Positions 47,468 through 57,346 of a stretch of 64,000 nt of DNA are shown one piece after another. The notes under the pieces were generated by a model. That model saw nothing but the letters and a program-made list of their open reading frames with translations, searched no databases and was not told the DNA's origin. The number at the start of each line of letters is the position of its first letter. Position 1 is the first letter of the stretch. Position numbers and translations under genes: made by a program. Source of the stretch: Sinorhizobium sp. 6-70. GTDB lineage: Bacteria; Pseudomonadota; Alphaproteobacteria; Rhizobiales; Rhizobiaceae. Where the stretch lies: assembly GCF_030124375.1 (NCBI RefSeq), contig NZ_JASKLS010000012.1, positions 70,041-134,040 on the forward strand. Reading direction: 5' to 3'.

Positions 47468-47584
47468 ATTAGAGCGGGATGAGGAAAGTGTGTGCAGTTT
47501 TCCGCCCGCGTCCCGCTTCTAATTTATTAGAATCGATCGCGTTTATGATTTTGGGTCGAATCGACCCAAGATCATCGTGATCTA
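47468..47584 (+). repeat. Mosaic repeat, family B variant, long copy at the priA stop
   Basis: Three parts are visible: a GCGGGAT...GTCCCGC unit around CAGTTTTCCGCC (47473-47517), an AT-rich linker (47518-47546) and a palindrome TTGGGTCGA-ATCGACCCAA (47551-47569). It ends with CATCGTGATCTA, which on the minus strand is TAGATCACGATG and supplies the priA stop codon. The hairpin may also serve as the priA transcript end. Confidence 0.75.
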
Positions 47585-49786
47585 GAGAAAACTCTGCGGA
47601 TCGATGTCGAGTTGCACGCTGATCGACCCCCTCTCCTTGGGCCCGCCAGCAATCATCGCCTTGACGAAGGCCTGCATGTCGCTGTTGCGTCGCCCATGGA
47701 CGAGCAGACGGAAGCGGTGGCGCCCGCGGATGAGCGCGAGTGGCGCCTCGGCTGGACCGAGGATCGAGATGCCGTCGACGCGCGGGGCAGCCATACGCAG
47801 ACTGCGCGCATGACTTTCCGCGTCATTACGGCTGTCGGCGGAGACGATGATCGAGGCCAGCCGGCCGAAGGGCGGCAGCGCGGCGCGTTCCCGCTCGTTG
47901 ATCTCACGCTCGTAGAAGGCGTCCGAATCGCCCGAGACGATCGCCTGCATCACCGGATGCTGCGGCTGATAGGTCTGCAGCAGGCCAAGGCTCTTCAGCC
48001 CCGTCCGCCCGGCGCGCCCCGTCACCTGCGAAAGAAGTTGAAACGTTCGCTCCGCCGCGCGCGGATCGCCGTTGGCGAGGCCGAGATCGGCGTCGACGAT
48101 GCCGACCAGCGTCATCATCGGGAAGTTGTGGCCCTTGGCGACGAGCTGCGTGCCGATGACGATATCCGCCTCGCCGCGTGCGATCGCCTCGAGTTCCAGT
48201 CGCAGACGTTTGACGCCCATCAGATCGGAAGAGAGCACGATCGTGCGCGCTTCGGGGAAATGCCGTTCGACCTCCTCGGCGATGCGCTCGACCCCTGGGC
48301 CGCAGGCGACCAGATGATCGAGTGTGCCGCATTCGGGGCAGGCTTCCGGCGTCCGCTCGGAATAGCCGCAATGATGGCACTGGATCTGGCCGCGGAAGCG
48401 GTGTTCGACGAGCCAGCTCGAGCAGTCCGGGCATTGGAAGCGATGGCCGCAGACGCGGCAGAGCGTCAAGGGCGCATAGCCGCGCCGGTTCAAAAACAGC
48501 AGCGCCTGTTCGCCACGGCCGATCGCCTTGCCGACCTGGTTGAGGAGCACCGGCGAGATAAAGCCGCCGCGCTCGGGCGGATGGCGGCGCATGTCGACGA
48601 CGCCGAGATGCGGAAGCGCCGCATCACCAAAGCGCGTCGGCAGGTGGATCGGCCGATAACGGCCTACGTCGCCGTTCACCCGGCTTTCGACGGAGGGCGT
48701 TGCCGATACCAAGACGACCGGAAAGCCACCGATCCTGCCGCGCACGACCGCCATATCGCGGGCGTTGTAGAAGACGCGATCTTCCTGCTTGTAGGCAGGG
48801 TCGTGCTCCTCGTCGACGATGATCAGACCAAGATCCTCGAAGGGCAGGAACAGCGCTGAACGGGCGCCGGCGACGACGCGAACCGTGCCGGTCGTCACCT
48901 GCCGCCACACTTTCTCGCGCGTTCGCGGCGCGAGATCGGAATGCCATTCCGCCGGCTTTGCACCGAAGCGATCCTGGAACCGTTCGAGGAAGCTTGCGGT
49001 AAGCGCAATTTCCGGCAACAGGATCAGCACTTGCTTGCCGGCCCGCAGGGTTGCGGCGATCGCCTCGAAATAGACCTCTGTCTTGCCGGAGCCGGTAATG
49101 CCGTCGATGAGGGAAACGGAGAATCTTCCCTCTTCCACCGCCGCCAGCAGATCGGCTGCGGCATCCTTCTGCGCGCCCTCCAGCCGGGGAGCGGCGAAAT
49201 CGGGATCGGGCGGGGCAACAACGGGCGGCGGCGGCATGAAGACGGTCTCGAACACGCCCTGCGCGGTAAGGCCGTCGATGACACTCGAAGAAGCGCCTGC
49301 CGCATGCGCGAGTCCGGAGCGCGTCCAGGAAAAACCGTCGCTTGCCGCCGCGATAACCCTTTCACGCGCCGATGTCATGCGCTCCGGCCGCTGATCCGTC
49401 AGGCGCAATGCTTCCACCATCGGTTCCGGGTCAAAGGCCGTCGGCGCCCGCAACGCCATGCGCGCGACGAGCCCCGGCGGCGTCACCGTATAGGCCGCCA
49501 CCCAATCGAGAAAGGCCCGCATGTCGCCCGTGAGCGGCGGGCAGTCGAAGACCTTCTCGATCTGCTTCAGTTTCTTCGGATCGACCGTACCATCATCGGC
49601 GCCGTCCCAGACCACGCCCACGACAAGACGAGGGCCTAGCGGCACCTGCACGATCGATCCCGGCTCGACCGCCATGCCATCCGGCACTACATAGGAATAG
49701 GCCTTCGGCGCCGGCATCGGCACCAGGACGGGCACGATGCGGCGGTCGGATACGGCCCCGAATAAATCGGTTGAATCAAGAGTCAT
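47582..49786 (-). CDS. priA: Primosomal replication helicase PriA
   Basis: 734 residues. PriA reloads the replisome at stalled forks. An N-terminal DNA-binding domain ([18 protein letters not shown]) is followed by the helicase core with Walker A GITGSGKT near residue 243 and the DEEH box ([13 protein letters not shown]). The zinc-binding region carries paired cysteines [13 protein letters not shown] and CHHCGY...CPECG. Motifs V and VI are present ([16 protein letters not shown] and QVTGRAGR). Its stop codon falls in a mosaic repeat. A transaldolase gene is divergent from it, 180 bases away. Confidence 0.96.
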   Translation of the reverse strand: MTLDSTDLFGAVSDRRIVPVLVPMPAPKAYSYVVPDGMAVEPGSIVQVPLGPRLVVGVVWDGADDGTVDPKKLKQIEKVFDCPPLTGDMRAFLDWVAAYTVTPPGLVARMALRAPTAFDPEPMVEALRLTDQRPERMTSARERVIAAASDGFSWTRSGLAHAAGASSSVIDGLTAQGVFETVFMPPPPVVAPPDPDFAAPRLEGAQKDAAADLLAAVEEGRFSVSLIDGITGSGKTEVYFEAIAATLRAGKQVLILLPEIALTASFLERFQDRFGAKPAEWHSDLAPRTREKVWRQVTTGTVRVVAGARSALFLPFEDLGLIIVDEEHDPAYKQEDRVFYNARDMAVVRGRIGGFPVVLVSATPSVESRVNGDVGRYRPIHLPTRFGDAALPHLGVVDMRRHPPERGGFISPVLLNQVGKAIGRGEQALLFLNRRGYAPLTLCRVCGHRFQCPDCSSWLVEHRFRGQIQCHHCGYSERTPEACPECGTLDHLVACGPGVERIAEEVERHFPEARTIVLSSDLMGVKRLRLELEAIARGEADIVIGTQLVAKGHNFPMMTLVGIVDADLGLANGDPRAAERTFQLLSQVTGRAGRTGLKSLGLLQTYQPQHPVMQAIVSGDSDAFYEREINERERAALPPFGRLASIIVSADSRNDAESHARSLRMAAPRVDGISILGPAEAPLALIRGRHRFRLLVHGRRNSDMQAFVKAMIAGGPKERGSISVQLDIDPQSFL

Positions 49787-49966
49787 TTTGCCGTGACCTT
49801 GCCACCGCTTTCAGTTAAAGAAAACTGCGCAGCGAACCGCTGCCTTGTGGATAGCAGGGTTTGTCACGGTTCCATCAGAGTTTCAACGCGCGCGGTTTCT
49901 GTCCGCGGATTTTCCGCCCGGCAGATATGCGCCCGAACGGCAATCATGCCCCAAGGAGAGACCTCC

Positions 49967-50620
49967 ATGAAATTTTTCGTTGATACCGCCGATGTGAAGG
50001 AAATCCGGGAACTGAACGACCTCGGCCTGCTCGACGGCGTCACCACAAACCCCTCGCTCATCCTGAAGTCGGGCCGCGACATCGTCGAAGTCACCAAGGA
50101 AATCTGCTCGATCGTCGAGGGGCCGGTATCTGCCGAAGTGACGGCAACCGAATACAGCGAGATGATGAAGGAGGCGGCGGCGCTTTCGAAGATCGCCGAC
50201 AACATCTGCATCAAGGTGCCGCTGACGCTTGACGGCCTCAAGGCCTGCAAGGCGCTGACCTCGGACGGCCACCAGACGAACGTGACGCTTTGCTTCTCGG
50301 CCAACCAGGCCCTGCTTGCCGCCAAGGCCGGCGCGACCTTCGTCTCACCCTTCATCGGCCGCCTCGACGACATCGCCTTCGACGGCATGGATCTCATCCG
50401 TGAAATCCGCCACATCTTCGACAACTACGGCTACGAGACGGAAATCCTCGCCGCCTCGGTGCGCACGGTCAACCACGTCAAGGAAGCCGCCCTCATCGGC
50501 GCCGACGTCGTCACCGCGCCGCCGGCGACGCTGAAGGCGCTCGTCAAGCACCCGCTGACGGACAAGGGCCTCGAAATGTTCCTGGCCGACTGGGCAAAGA
50601 CCGGCCAGAAGATCGGGTGA
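49967..50620 (+). CDS. Transaldolase / fructose-6-phosphate aldolase (TalC/FSA type)
   Basis: 217 residues, the short single-domain class I aldolase of the transaldolase family. [20 protein letters not shown] opens the barrel, GVTTNPSL is the strand 1 motif, and the Schiff-base lysine is in NICIKVPLT near residue 85. It interconverts sugar phosphates of the pentose phosphate pathway or cleaves fructose 6-phosphate; the two activities cannot be separated by eye. The ATG at 49967 follows AAGGAGAG; an ATG at 49793 would add 58 non-family residues. A terminator-like hairpin follows. Confidence 0.92.
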   Translation: MKFFVDTADVKEIRELNDLGLLDGVTTNPSLILKSGRDIVEVTKEICSIVEGPVSAEVTATEYSEMMKEAAALSKIADNICIKVPLTLDGLKACKALTSDGHQTNVTLCFSANQALLAAKAGATFVSPFIGRLDDIAFDGMDLIREIRHIFDNYGYETEILAASVRTVNHVKEAALIGADVVTAPPATLKALVKHPLTDKGLEMFLADWAKTGQKIG

Positions 50621-50648
50621 TCGGTCGCGCTCCAGCGCGCAGAATTTG

Positions 50649-50676
50649 AAAGGCCTCGCAGCGATGCGGGGCCTTC
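50649..50676 (+). terminator. Hairpin after the transaldolase gene
   Basis: AAGGCCTCGCA and TGCGGGGCCTT form a stem with one bulge around a short loop, 29 bases after the stop. The following bases (CGTGCATTC) lack a T-run. Confidence 0.5.
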
Positions 50677-50715
50677 GTGCATTCGGGTCGCGGTGCGTGT
50701 GCCGTTCAGATCTGC

Positions 50716-51630
50716 TCAGATCTGCCTGACCGACGGATCGAATACCGAATCGCTGTCGGCCGCGAGTTCGAAAACCGTATGTCTTTCCAGGGCACGCGTG
50801 ACGTCTGCCGGATCGCCGTCCAGCGCTTCGGGCGCGATCAGATTGCCGACGCGAAAATCGAAGAGGTCGCCCTTCTTGTTCAGGAGTTCATGGAACACCG
50901 TCATGTCGCGCAGTTCCGTCGACCATTTGGCGAACCAGTAGAAGAGACCGGAATTGCGCGCGCTCATATGCACCGGCAGGATCGGTAGGCCATATTTGCG
51001 CGCAAAACCGACGGCGGAACTCTTCCATGGGCGCTCGTTAAGGCACCCGTCGCCCCAATAGGCGATGCGGCCCGAAGGGAAAAGCACGGTTGCCTTGCCC
51101 TCTTCGATAGCGCGATTGGTGACCTGCAGCGTTTCGCGAGCCTTGAGCTTGCTCTTGTACTCTTCGCGCCATTCGACCGGAATGACCATCTCGACGAAGC
51201 GCGGATTGACCCTGATCGCGTCGCGATTGGCGAAGAACATCATGTCCGGCCGGCGGGACTTCAAAAGATCGAAGACCGCTATGCCATCGGCAATGCCGGT
51301 CGGATGATTGCTGACAAGGAGAAAGCCGCCCCTTGCCGGAATCCGCTCTGCCTTGTCGACGCGAATGTCGAGCGAAAGCAGCGAGCTCAGGTGCTCGAAC
51401 GCCTGAAAGCCCGGCATGTTGGCGACGGCATCGGCGAATTCGATCGCCTTGCGATAGTTGAGCAGGGTGTAGAGAAAGGGCCGCATGGCCGGCCACAACG
51501 GGTGGCGAACGATCTTCCGGCCGCGTTCGGCGATCAGGGTATCGACGATATGGCCGGGCTGTCCCTGAGAAACCAAGGCAATGGCCTCAGCAAAATGCGC
51601 GAATCCGCCCCCCATGTCCCTTCTCGCCAT
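50716..51630 (-). CDS. PlsC-like glycerolipid acyltransferase
   Basis: 304 residues from the ATG at 51630; a TTG at 51669 is less likely. The acyltransferase block NHPTGIAD (N-H-x4-D) near residue 106 is followed by VLFPSGRIAYW, the substrate-binding motif, and LPILPVHMSARNS. Such enzymes transfer acyl chains to lysophosphatidic acid or other lysolipids at the inner membrane face; a hemolysin/OlsA-like role in ornithine lipid synthesis is also possible. It is divergent from xerC (152 bases apart). Confidence 0.8.
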   Translation of the reverse strand: MARRDMGGGFAHFAEAIALVSQGQPGHIVDTLIAERGRKIVRHPLWPAMRPFLYTLLNYRKAIEFADAVANMPGFQAFEHLSSLLSLDIRVDKAERIPARGGFLLVSNHPTGIADGIAVFDLLKSRRPDMMFFANRDAIRVNPRFVEMVIPVEWREEYKSKLKARETLQVTNRAIEEGKATVLFPSGRIAYWGDGCLNERPWKSSAVGFARKYGLPILPVHMSARNSGLFYWFAKWSTELRDMTVFHELLNKKGDLFDFRVGNLIAPEALDGDPADVTRALERHTVFELAADSDSVFDPSVRQI

Positions 51631-51782
51631 AGTCCCATCCGCGTTTGCTGACCGACCATCGCAGTTCAATATGATCGAACAATGACAAATTCCAAGGGTG
51701 CGACAGCAAAAAGAAGTGCGTTAGCAAAAACATAAGACGCCCGGCGACATTGTGTACGGCACACGGAATCGCCGGAGCGATG

Positions 51783-52718
51783 ATGAACGAGCTTCTTGCA
51801 ATTGGTCACCCCGAAGTCATGGCGGAACGCCAGCGCTGGCTGGCGAGCCTCACCCAGGAACGGCGTCTGTCCGCGAAGACGGTCGAGGCCTATGAGCGCG
51901 ATACGCGGCAATTCCTGACCTTCCTGACCGGGCACCTCGCCGGACCGCCGCGCCTGGCGGATATCCGCAGTTTGCGCCCGGCCGACCTGCGCGGCTTCTT
52001 GGCGCAGCGACGCAAACACGGTGCGGGCGCGCGTACACTCGGACGCGGGTTGGCGGGCCTCCGCTCCTTCCTGCGCTACCTGGAGAAAAATGGTCTTGCC
52101 AACGCCGCGGGCGCCCAGGCCGTGCGCTCGCCGAAGCAGCCGAAATCGCTGCCGAAACCGTTGACGGACGGCGAGGCGCTGAAGGTCGTCACGTCGGACG
52201 CGCAGCTTGCGGAAGAGCCGTGGATCGCAGCCCGAAACGCTGCCGTTCTGACGCTTCTCTACGGCTGCGGCCTGCGCATATCGGAAGCGCTTGCGCTGAC
52301 ACCCAACGATTTTGCCGGCGCCAGTTCTTCGTTGCGCATCAACGGCAAAGGCGGCAAGACCCGAATCGTCCCGCTCATTGCCGCCGCGACCGAAGCCGTA
52401 GCCACCTACACCAGGATTTGTCCCTACCATCTCGCCGCCGATGCACCGCTGTTCCGCGGTGCCCGCGGCGCCACGCTGCAGCCGGCGATCATCCAGCGCG
52501 AGATGCAGAAACTGCGCGCCGCCCTCGGCCTTCCCGATTCGGCAACGCCGCACGCCCTGCGGCATTCCTTCGCCACCCATCTTCTGGCCGGCGGTGGTGA
52601 CCTGCGCACCATCCAGGAGTTGCTCGGCCATGCCAGCCTTTCGACAACGCAGGTCTACACAGGCGTCGATTCGGCTCGCCTTCTGGAAATCTATGATCGC
52701 GCTCATCCCCGCGCTTGA
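51783..52718 (+). CDS. xerC: Tyrosine recombinase XerC
   Basis: 311 residues from the second of two adjacent ATGs (51783), which has the better distance from GGAG. The N-terminal SAM-like domain is followed by the catalytic domain with all six residues: R165 (GCGLRISE), K189 or K192 (GKGGKTR), H257 and R260 (HALRH), H283 (LGHASL) and Y292 (TQVYTGV). XerC with XerD resolves chromosome dimers at dif. Its length, single-copy setting and lack of flanking attachment sites or phage genes fit the housekeeping recombinase and not an integrase. Confidence 0.92.
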   Translation: MNELLAIGHPEVMAERQRWLASLTQERRLSAKTVEAYERDTRQFLTFLTGHLAGPPRLADIRSLRPADLRGFLAQRRKHGAGARTLGRGLAGLRSFLRYLEKNGLANAAGAQAVRSPKQPKSLPKPLTDGEALKVVTSDAQLAEEPWIAARNAAVLTLLYGCGLRISEALALTPNDFAGASSSLRINGKGGKTRIVPLIAAATEAVATYTRICPYHLAADAPLFRGARGATLQPAIIQREMQKLRAALGLPDSATPHALRHSFATHLLAGGGDLRTIQELLGHASLSTTQVYTGVDSARLLEIYDRAHPRA

Positions 52719-52862
52719 ATTCGGCCCGCGCCTGAAAATCGGCCCGCCTGAAAATCGGCCAAGTACCGGATTAACCAAACCCGTTAAGGAACCCGTGACC
52801 ATCGCGGCGTAGGGTTCGAGGGAGCATTCAAGGAAAGTAGAATCGTACAGAATCGGTGCCCG

Positions 52863-53948
52863 ATGACGACGTTTCCGATCTCAAAACCCGTTCGCTATCT
52901 TGTCGACAGGCTTGCAGACAGCGCCCTGTGGCTGATCGCGTCCCTGCATCTTCTGGTGCTCGCGAGCCTCATAACCGCACTGCTTTCGATCTCGGATGCG
53001 CGCGCTGCCGAGGAACCCGCCTGCGGCGGCAGCAACATCCTGACGGGACTGGAACAGTCGGACCCGACGCGGCTCGCCGCGCTGCGCCGGGAAGCCGACG
53101 CGGTCCCGAACGGAAAGGGCCTTCTCTGGAAAATCGAAAGCCAGGGGTCAGAACCCTCGTGGCTGCTCGGCACCATGCACGTCACCGATCCGCGCGTGTT
53201 GGCGATGCCGGAAGGTGCGGTCGACGCCTTTGCCAAGGCGGCCATCGTCATCGTCGAATCGGACGAGATCGTCGACGACAAGAGGGCGGCGGCTGCGATC
53301 ATGATGCGCCCGGACCTCACCATGTTTGCCGGCGACAAGACGATCAACGACTTTCTCCAGCCGGAGGATCGCACGCGCCTGGAAAGCGGTCTCAAGGAGC
53401 GGGGCATTCCGCTGCCGCTCGTCGCCAAGATGAAGCCGTGGATGATTGCAAGTTTCGTCGCGCTTCCGGCCTGCGAGATGTCGCGCAAGGCCGCCGGCGC
53501 GTCCTTCCTCGACAAGAAGCTGGCGGAGGACGCGCTCAGCGAGGGGAAGACGCTGAAGGGCCTGGAGACGCTGGTCGAGCAGCTTTCCGCGATGGACTCG
53601 CTACCCGTCGAGCTTCACCTGCAGGCGCTGATCGAAACATTGGCGCTTGGCAAGACGATCGACGATGTCATGACGACGACGACTGATCTCTATCTTTCCG
53701 GCGATACCGGAATGATCATGCCGATGATGAAATCCGTTTCCTCGCAGACAGCGGCAAAGGACTTCGGTTTTGCCGATTTCGAGCAGCGCATCATCATCGA
53801 CCGCAACAAGATCATGGCGACGCGTGCCGAACCGATCCTGAAGGGCGGCAACGCCTTCATGGCCGTTGGCGCCCTGCACCTTTCCGGCGCGGAGGGCCTG
53901 GTCGAACTCCTGCGTCAACGCGGCTTCACCGTCACGCCGGCAAACTAG
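52863..53948 (+). CDS. TraB/GumN family protein
   Basis: 361 residues. A hydrophobic segment at about 19-42 gives a signal or membrane anchor, so the domain should be periplasmic. The TraB/GumN family marks are LLGTMHVTDPRV near residue 100, a glutamate in VIVESDE, and a C-terminal GALHLSGAEGLVELLRQRGF. In the wider TIKI/TraB fold these GxxH and GxLH motifs bind metal, suggesting a peptidase-like role, but no substrate is known. The gene follows xerC by 144 bases and a repeat-rich gap separates it from the convergent DUF2867 gene. Confidence 0.85.
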   Translation: MTTFPISKPVRYLVDRLADSALWLIASLHLLVLASLITALLSISDARAAEEPACGGSNILTGLEQSDPTRLAALRREADAVPNGKGLLWKIESQGSEPSWLLGTMHVTDPRVLAMPEGAVDAFAKAAIVIVESDEIVDDKRAAAAIMMRPDLTMFAGDKTINDFLQPEDRTRLESGLKERGIPLPLVAKMKPWMIASFVALPACEMSRKAAGASFLDKKLAEDALSEGKTLKGLETLVEQLSAMDSLPVELHLQALIETLALGKTIDDVMTTTTDLYLSGDTGMIMPMMKSVSSQTAAKDFGFADFEQRIIIDRNKIMATRAEPILKGGNAFMAVGALHLSGAEGLVELLRQRGFTVTPAN

Positions 53949-53985
53949 GCCGGGCTAAGGTAAGTGAGCCGGCTTCCCCCCGCTC

Positions 53986-54097
53986 GTTAGATCATTTCAT
54001 TGTTTCATTGAAACAGTGAAACGATCTAACTCGTTGAAACTACGCAAATTCCGGACGGAAAACCGTTGCACACTTTTCCTGGAATTGCTCTAGAATC
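53986..54097 (-). repeat. Mosaic repeat family B copy with a 45-base palindrome
   Basis: A near-perfect palindrome (GTTAGATCATTTCATTGTTTCA with TGAAACAGTGAAACGATCTAAC, 53986-54030) adjoins a reversed family B unit (54041-54097) matching 2594-2646. It lies between two convergent genes and may function as a bidirectional transcript end. Confidence 0.75.
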
Positions 54098-54099
54098 GA

Positions 54100-54573
54100 T
54101 CAACGCCGCTCGTTCAGCTCGGCCAACAGTGCCGGCACGATGGTCTTGTGGAACGGCGTGACAGCCGCGAGGTAGATGCGGCCGAGAAAATTCCGGCGAC
54201 GCACCAGGGTCGTGACACCGACCACCCGGCTGTCGGCCGGACCGTCACGAACCTCCACGACGATGCGAAAATCCAGATGCCGGTCATCGAAGCCGAGAAC
54301 GGCCTTGCGTTGGTCATCAAGCAAAATCGGAAAAAAACCGATCAGACCGCGATCCGCGTCAGGCGCATCGGTCTTCAGTCCGAACGGCGACACGATGCGG
54401 TTTCGAAGCACAAGAAGGGCACGGACCCAGGCCGGCAATTGACCAAGCATGCGCTGCGCCGCTTCGCCCGCCGTCAGCCGCTCATTCAAAATGAGAAGCT
54501 CGTAGCGATCCGCCCAGTCGGCTTCAGGCAGTATCGCGTTCGGGAGGGGAGCGGCGACGCTTCGCGGTCTCAT
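54100..54573 (-). CDS. DUF2867 family protein
   Basis: 157 residues. The segment DRYELLILNERLTAGEAAQRML and the later LDFRIVVEVR, TLVRRRNFLGRIYLAAVTPFHKTIVPALL block match the DUF2867 family (polyketide cyclase-like fold), by recall. No activity is known. The LGRIYL.V.PFH end is the family's hallmark. It lies 87 bases before lpdA on the same strand in the transcriptional downstream direction. Confidence 0.75.
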   Translation of the reverse strand: MRPRSVAAPLPNAILPEADWADRYELLILNERLTAGEAAQRMLGQLPAWVRALLVLRNRIVSPFGLKTDAPDADRGLIGFFPILLDDQRKAVLGFDDRHLDFRIVVEVRDGPADSRVVGVTTLVRRRNFLGRIYLAAVTPFHKTIVPALLAELNERR

Positions 54574-54660
54574 GAACGATCCTCATATCGGTTCGTTCAT
54601 GTTCGCGCCGCGTGCCGCCGCATGGCAGGGGGCCGCTTGTCGCAGCCCCCCGGCCAATTG

Positions 54661-56067
54661 TCACATGTGGATCGGCTTGGAGAAGGTGGCGAGAGCCGCC
54701 TCCTTGACCGCTTCCGACATGGTCGGATGGGCATGGCAGGTACGTCCGAGGTCTTCCGACGAACCGCCGAATTCCATCAGCACGGCGATCTCGTGGATCA
54801 TTTCGCCGGCGCCGAAGCCGATGATATGGCCACCGAGCACGCGGTCGGTTTCCTTGTCGGCCAGGATCTTCACTAAGCCGTCCGTCTGAAGCATCGCGCG
54901 GGCGCGGCCGTTGGCGGTGAAGGGGAACTTGCCGACCTTGTAGGCGACGCCGGCGGCCTTCAGCTCCTCCTCGGTCTTGCCGACCGACGCCACCTCCGGC
55001 TGGGTATAGACGACGCCCGGGATGACGTCGTAGTTCACGTGGCCGGCCTGACCGGCAATGATTTCCGCCACGGCCACGCCCTCGTCCTCGGCCTTGTGGG
55101 CAAGCATCGGACCGCGCACGACGTCGCCGATCGCGTAGACGCCGGTGATGCTCGTCTGGAAGTGACGGTCGATCTCGATCCGGCCGCGCGCGTCGAGCAC
55201 GACTCCCGCCTTGGCGAGGCCCATATTCTCCGTGCAGGGCTTGCGGCCGGTGGCAACCAGCACGACATCCGCGTCGATCGTGGTCGACTCGCCGCCTTTG
55301 ACCGGCTCGAAGGTGACCCGCGCGCCACTGCCCGGCTTCGAGACGCCGGTCACCTTGGCGCCGAGCTTGATGTCGATGCCCTGCTTCGTCAGCATGCGGT
55401 GCAGCTGCTTGGCGACTTCGCCGTCCATGCCGCCGAGGATCGTGTCGAGGAATTCGACCACCGTCACCTTGGCGCCGAGGCGCGCCCAGACCGAGCCGAG
55501 CTCGAGGCCGATGACGCCGCCGCCTACGACGATCATGCTTTCAGGAACCTTTTCCAGCTTGAGCGCGCCGTCCGACGAGATGATGACCTTCTCATCGAAC
55601 TCGAACTCGACGCCCGGTATGCCGGCGACGTCGGATCCGGTGGCGATGACGATGTTCTTCGCTTCGAGAACCTGCTCCTCACCCTTGTCGTTGGTGACGG
55701 AGACTTTGCCCTGCCCCAGGACCTTGCCGAGGCCCTGGAAGCCATCGATCTTGTTCTTTTTGAACAGGAACGCAACGCCGTCGACATTCGACTTAACGGT
55801 CGCGTCCTTGTGAGCCATCATCTTTCCGAGATTGAGCTTGGGGCTTGCGACCTCCACACCCAGCGCATTAAGACCGTGCTGTGCGTGATGGAACATCTCG
55901 GAAGCGTGCAGCAAAGCCTTGGAGGGGATGCAGCCGACATTGAGGCAGGTGCCGCCATAGGTGCTGCGCTTTTCGACCACGGCAACCTTCATGCCCAGTT
56001 GCGCCGCCTTGATGGCGCAGACATAGCCGCCGGGGCCGCTTCCGATAACGATGAGATCATAAGCCAT
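54661..56067 (-). CDS. lpdA: Dihydrolipoyl dehydrogenase (E3) of 2-oxoglutarate dehydrogenase
   Basis: 468 residues, a full-length flavoprotein disulfide reductase. FAD motif GSGPGG at 9-14, redox cysteines C41 and C46 (GGTCLNVGC), NAD motif GGGVIGLELG near 181, and the C-terminal dimer region HAHPTMSE with the active-site histidine. It reoxidises the lipoyl group of SucB and passes electrons to NAD+. It is separated from sucB by five small genes on the same strand; the gap to the SDR gene upstream is 24 bases, so it can be cotranscribed. Confidence 0.95.
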   Translation of the reverse strand: MAYDLIVIGSGPGGYVCAIKAAQLGMKVAVVEKRSTYGGTCLNVGCIPSKALLHASEMFHHAQHGLNALGVEVASPKLNLGKMMAHKDATVKSNVDGVAFLFKKNKIDGFQGLGKVLGQGKVSVTNDKGEEQVLEAKNIVIATGSDVAGIPGVEFEFDEKVIISSDGALKLEKVPESMIVVGGGVIGLELGSVWARLGAKVTVVEFLDTILGGMDGEVAKQLHRMLTKQGIDIKLGAKVTGVSKPGSGARVTFEPVKGGESTTIDADVVLVATGRKPCTENMGLAKAGVVLDARGRIEIDRHFQTSITGVYAIGDVVRGPMLAHKAEDEGVAVAEIIAGQAGHVNYDVIPGVVYTQPEVASVGKTEEELKAAGVAYKVGKFPFTANGRARAMLQTDGLVKILADKETDRVLGGHIIGFGAGEMIHEIAVLMEFGGSSEDLGRTCHAHPTMSEAVKEAALATFSKPIHM

Positions 56068-56091
56068 TTGACAGTCCTTGTTTCAGGGCGG

Positions 56092-56844
56092 TTACCGACC
56101 GCCGCTGACGTTGAGAATTGCCCCCGTCACATAGGTCGCCTTATCCGACAGGAGATAGAGAATTGCATCGGCAACCTCGCCGGCCGTGCCGGGACGTTGC
56201 ATGGGGATCGAGGGCGCCATGTCGCGGGCGCGGTCCGGCAGTCCGCCGGAGGCATGAATGTCCGTATCGACGATACCGGGGCGCACCGCATTCACGCGAA
56301 TACCCTCCGCCGCCACTTCACGCGCCAGGCCGACGGTGAAGGTATCGATGGCGCCCTTTGCGGCGGCATAGTCGACATATTGCCCGGGTGAACCCAGAAT
56401 GGCCGCAACGGACGAGAGGTTGACGATCGAACCGCCACGCCCACCGTGACGCGTCGACATCCTGAGCACTGCTTCGGCCGCACAGCGGATGGAACCCGTC
56501 ACGTTGACACGGAACATACGGTCCAGCCGTTCGGGAGAAATCTCGTCGATGCGCTGCGGCGGGCCGACGATGCCCGCATTGTTGACGAGCCCGTCGAGGC
56601 GGCCGAAGGCGGAGTCCACGGCGGCGAAGAGCGCCCTCACGCCGGCTTCTGAACCGACGTCCCCTTCGACGGCAATCGCGGCGCTGCCCGCTGCCTCGAC
56701 CGCACGCACCACCTCTTCCGCGGCCTGCCGGTTCGAGGCGTAGTTGACGGCGACACGCCAACCTTCGCTTGCCGCTGCGATGCAGACGGCGGCACCGATG
56801 CCGCGGCTGCCGCCCGTGACGAGAAGAACGCGCCCGTCGCTCAT
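56092..56844 (-). CDS. Short-chain dehydrogenase/reductase
   Basis: 250 residues, classical SDR: TGGSRGIG cofactor motif, NNAGIV, catalytic serine in NLSSVAAI and YAAAK (Y-x3-K), with the C-terminal YVTGAILNVSGG. The start at 56844 is supported by AAGGG upstream and by a 4-base overlap with the stop of the preceding gene. Substrate unknown. It is part of the gene string between sucB and lpdA. Confidence 0.85.
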   Translation of the reverse strand: MSDGRVLLVTGGSRGIGAAVCIAAASEGWRVAVNYASNRQAAEEVVRAVEAAGSAAIAVEGDVGSEAGVRALFAAVDSAFGRLDGLVNNAGIVGPPQRIDEISPERLDRMFRVNVTGSIRCAAEAVLRMSTRHGGRGGSIVNLSSVAAILGSPGQYVDYAAAKGAIDTFTVGLAREVAAEGIRVNAVRPGIVDTDIHASGGLPDRARDMAPSIPMQRPGTAGEVADAILYLLSDKATYVTGAILNVSGGR

Positions 56845-57344
56845 GCGGCGCATCCCTTGAGCTCAAAGACGTCGGAGCTGTCGGCGCTCGCCTTGCCGTC
56901 GCCCCAGGCGCTGGAAGTGCGCAACGATGGACCGAAACCGGGAAGCAGGATCTGCTCGGCGGCCGGCGCGTCCTCCGCCTGAAGCTGGCCGATGCGGCCG
57001 GCCTTGTCGACCGTATAGATCGCGCCCTGCCAGACGGTGCAGGCCTCAAGCTCCGCGCCGGTGACGTCGCCCGTCGGGCAATCATGCATGACGATGCCGT
57101 TCGCGCGCAGCGGCTCGCCGGATTGCATCACGACGCCGTCGAGCGATAGACGGGTCTTGCCGATCTTGACCTTGAAGTGATTGCTGGTGACGGCGCTTTC
57201 CGAGCCGACCGGCTCGAATCGCAACTCGTAGGTGCCTGCCGGGTCGGCATAGATCGCATGCGCCTGCGAGCACTCGTCTGCAAGGGCCGGTGCGGCGGCC
57301 GAGATGGTCGCGAGCGAAGCGAGGAGAGCGTTCCAGCGCTTCAT
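56841..57344 (-). CDS. Secreted protein of unknown function
   Basis: 167 residues with a clear signal peptide (MKRWNALLASLATISAAAPALA), cleaved before DECSQ. Four cysteines in the mature part (CSQA, HDCP, EACT and GCAA) suggest two disulfides. No family recognised. The ATG at 57344 is chosen because the signal peptide begins there; the in-frame upstream ATG would put 25 charged residues before it. It follows the RhtB-type gene by 2 bases and overlaps the SDR gene by 4. Confidence 0.75.
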   Translation of the reverse strand: MKRWNALLASLATISAAAPALADECSQAHAIYADPAGTYELRFEPVGSESAVTSNHFKVKIGKTRLSLDGVVMQSGEPLRANGIVMHDCPTGDVTGAELEACTVWQGAIYTVDKAGRIGQLQAEDAPAAEQILLPGFGPSLRTSSAWGDGKASADSSDVFELKGCAA

Positions 57345-57346
57345 CG

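Noticed and set aside
51783-52718. xerC as the integrase of a mobile element
   Set aside because: No adjacent tRNA, attachment-site duplication, phage or conjugation genes; sequence and length fit the chromosomal dimer-resolution recombinase.
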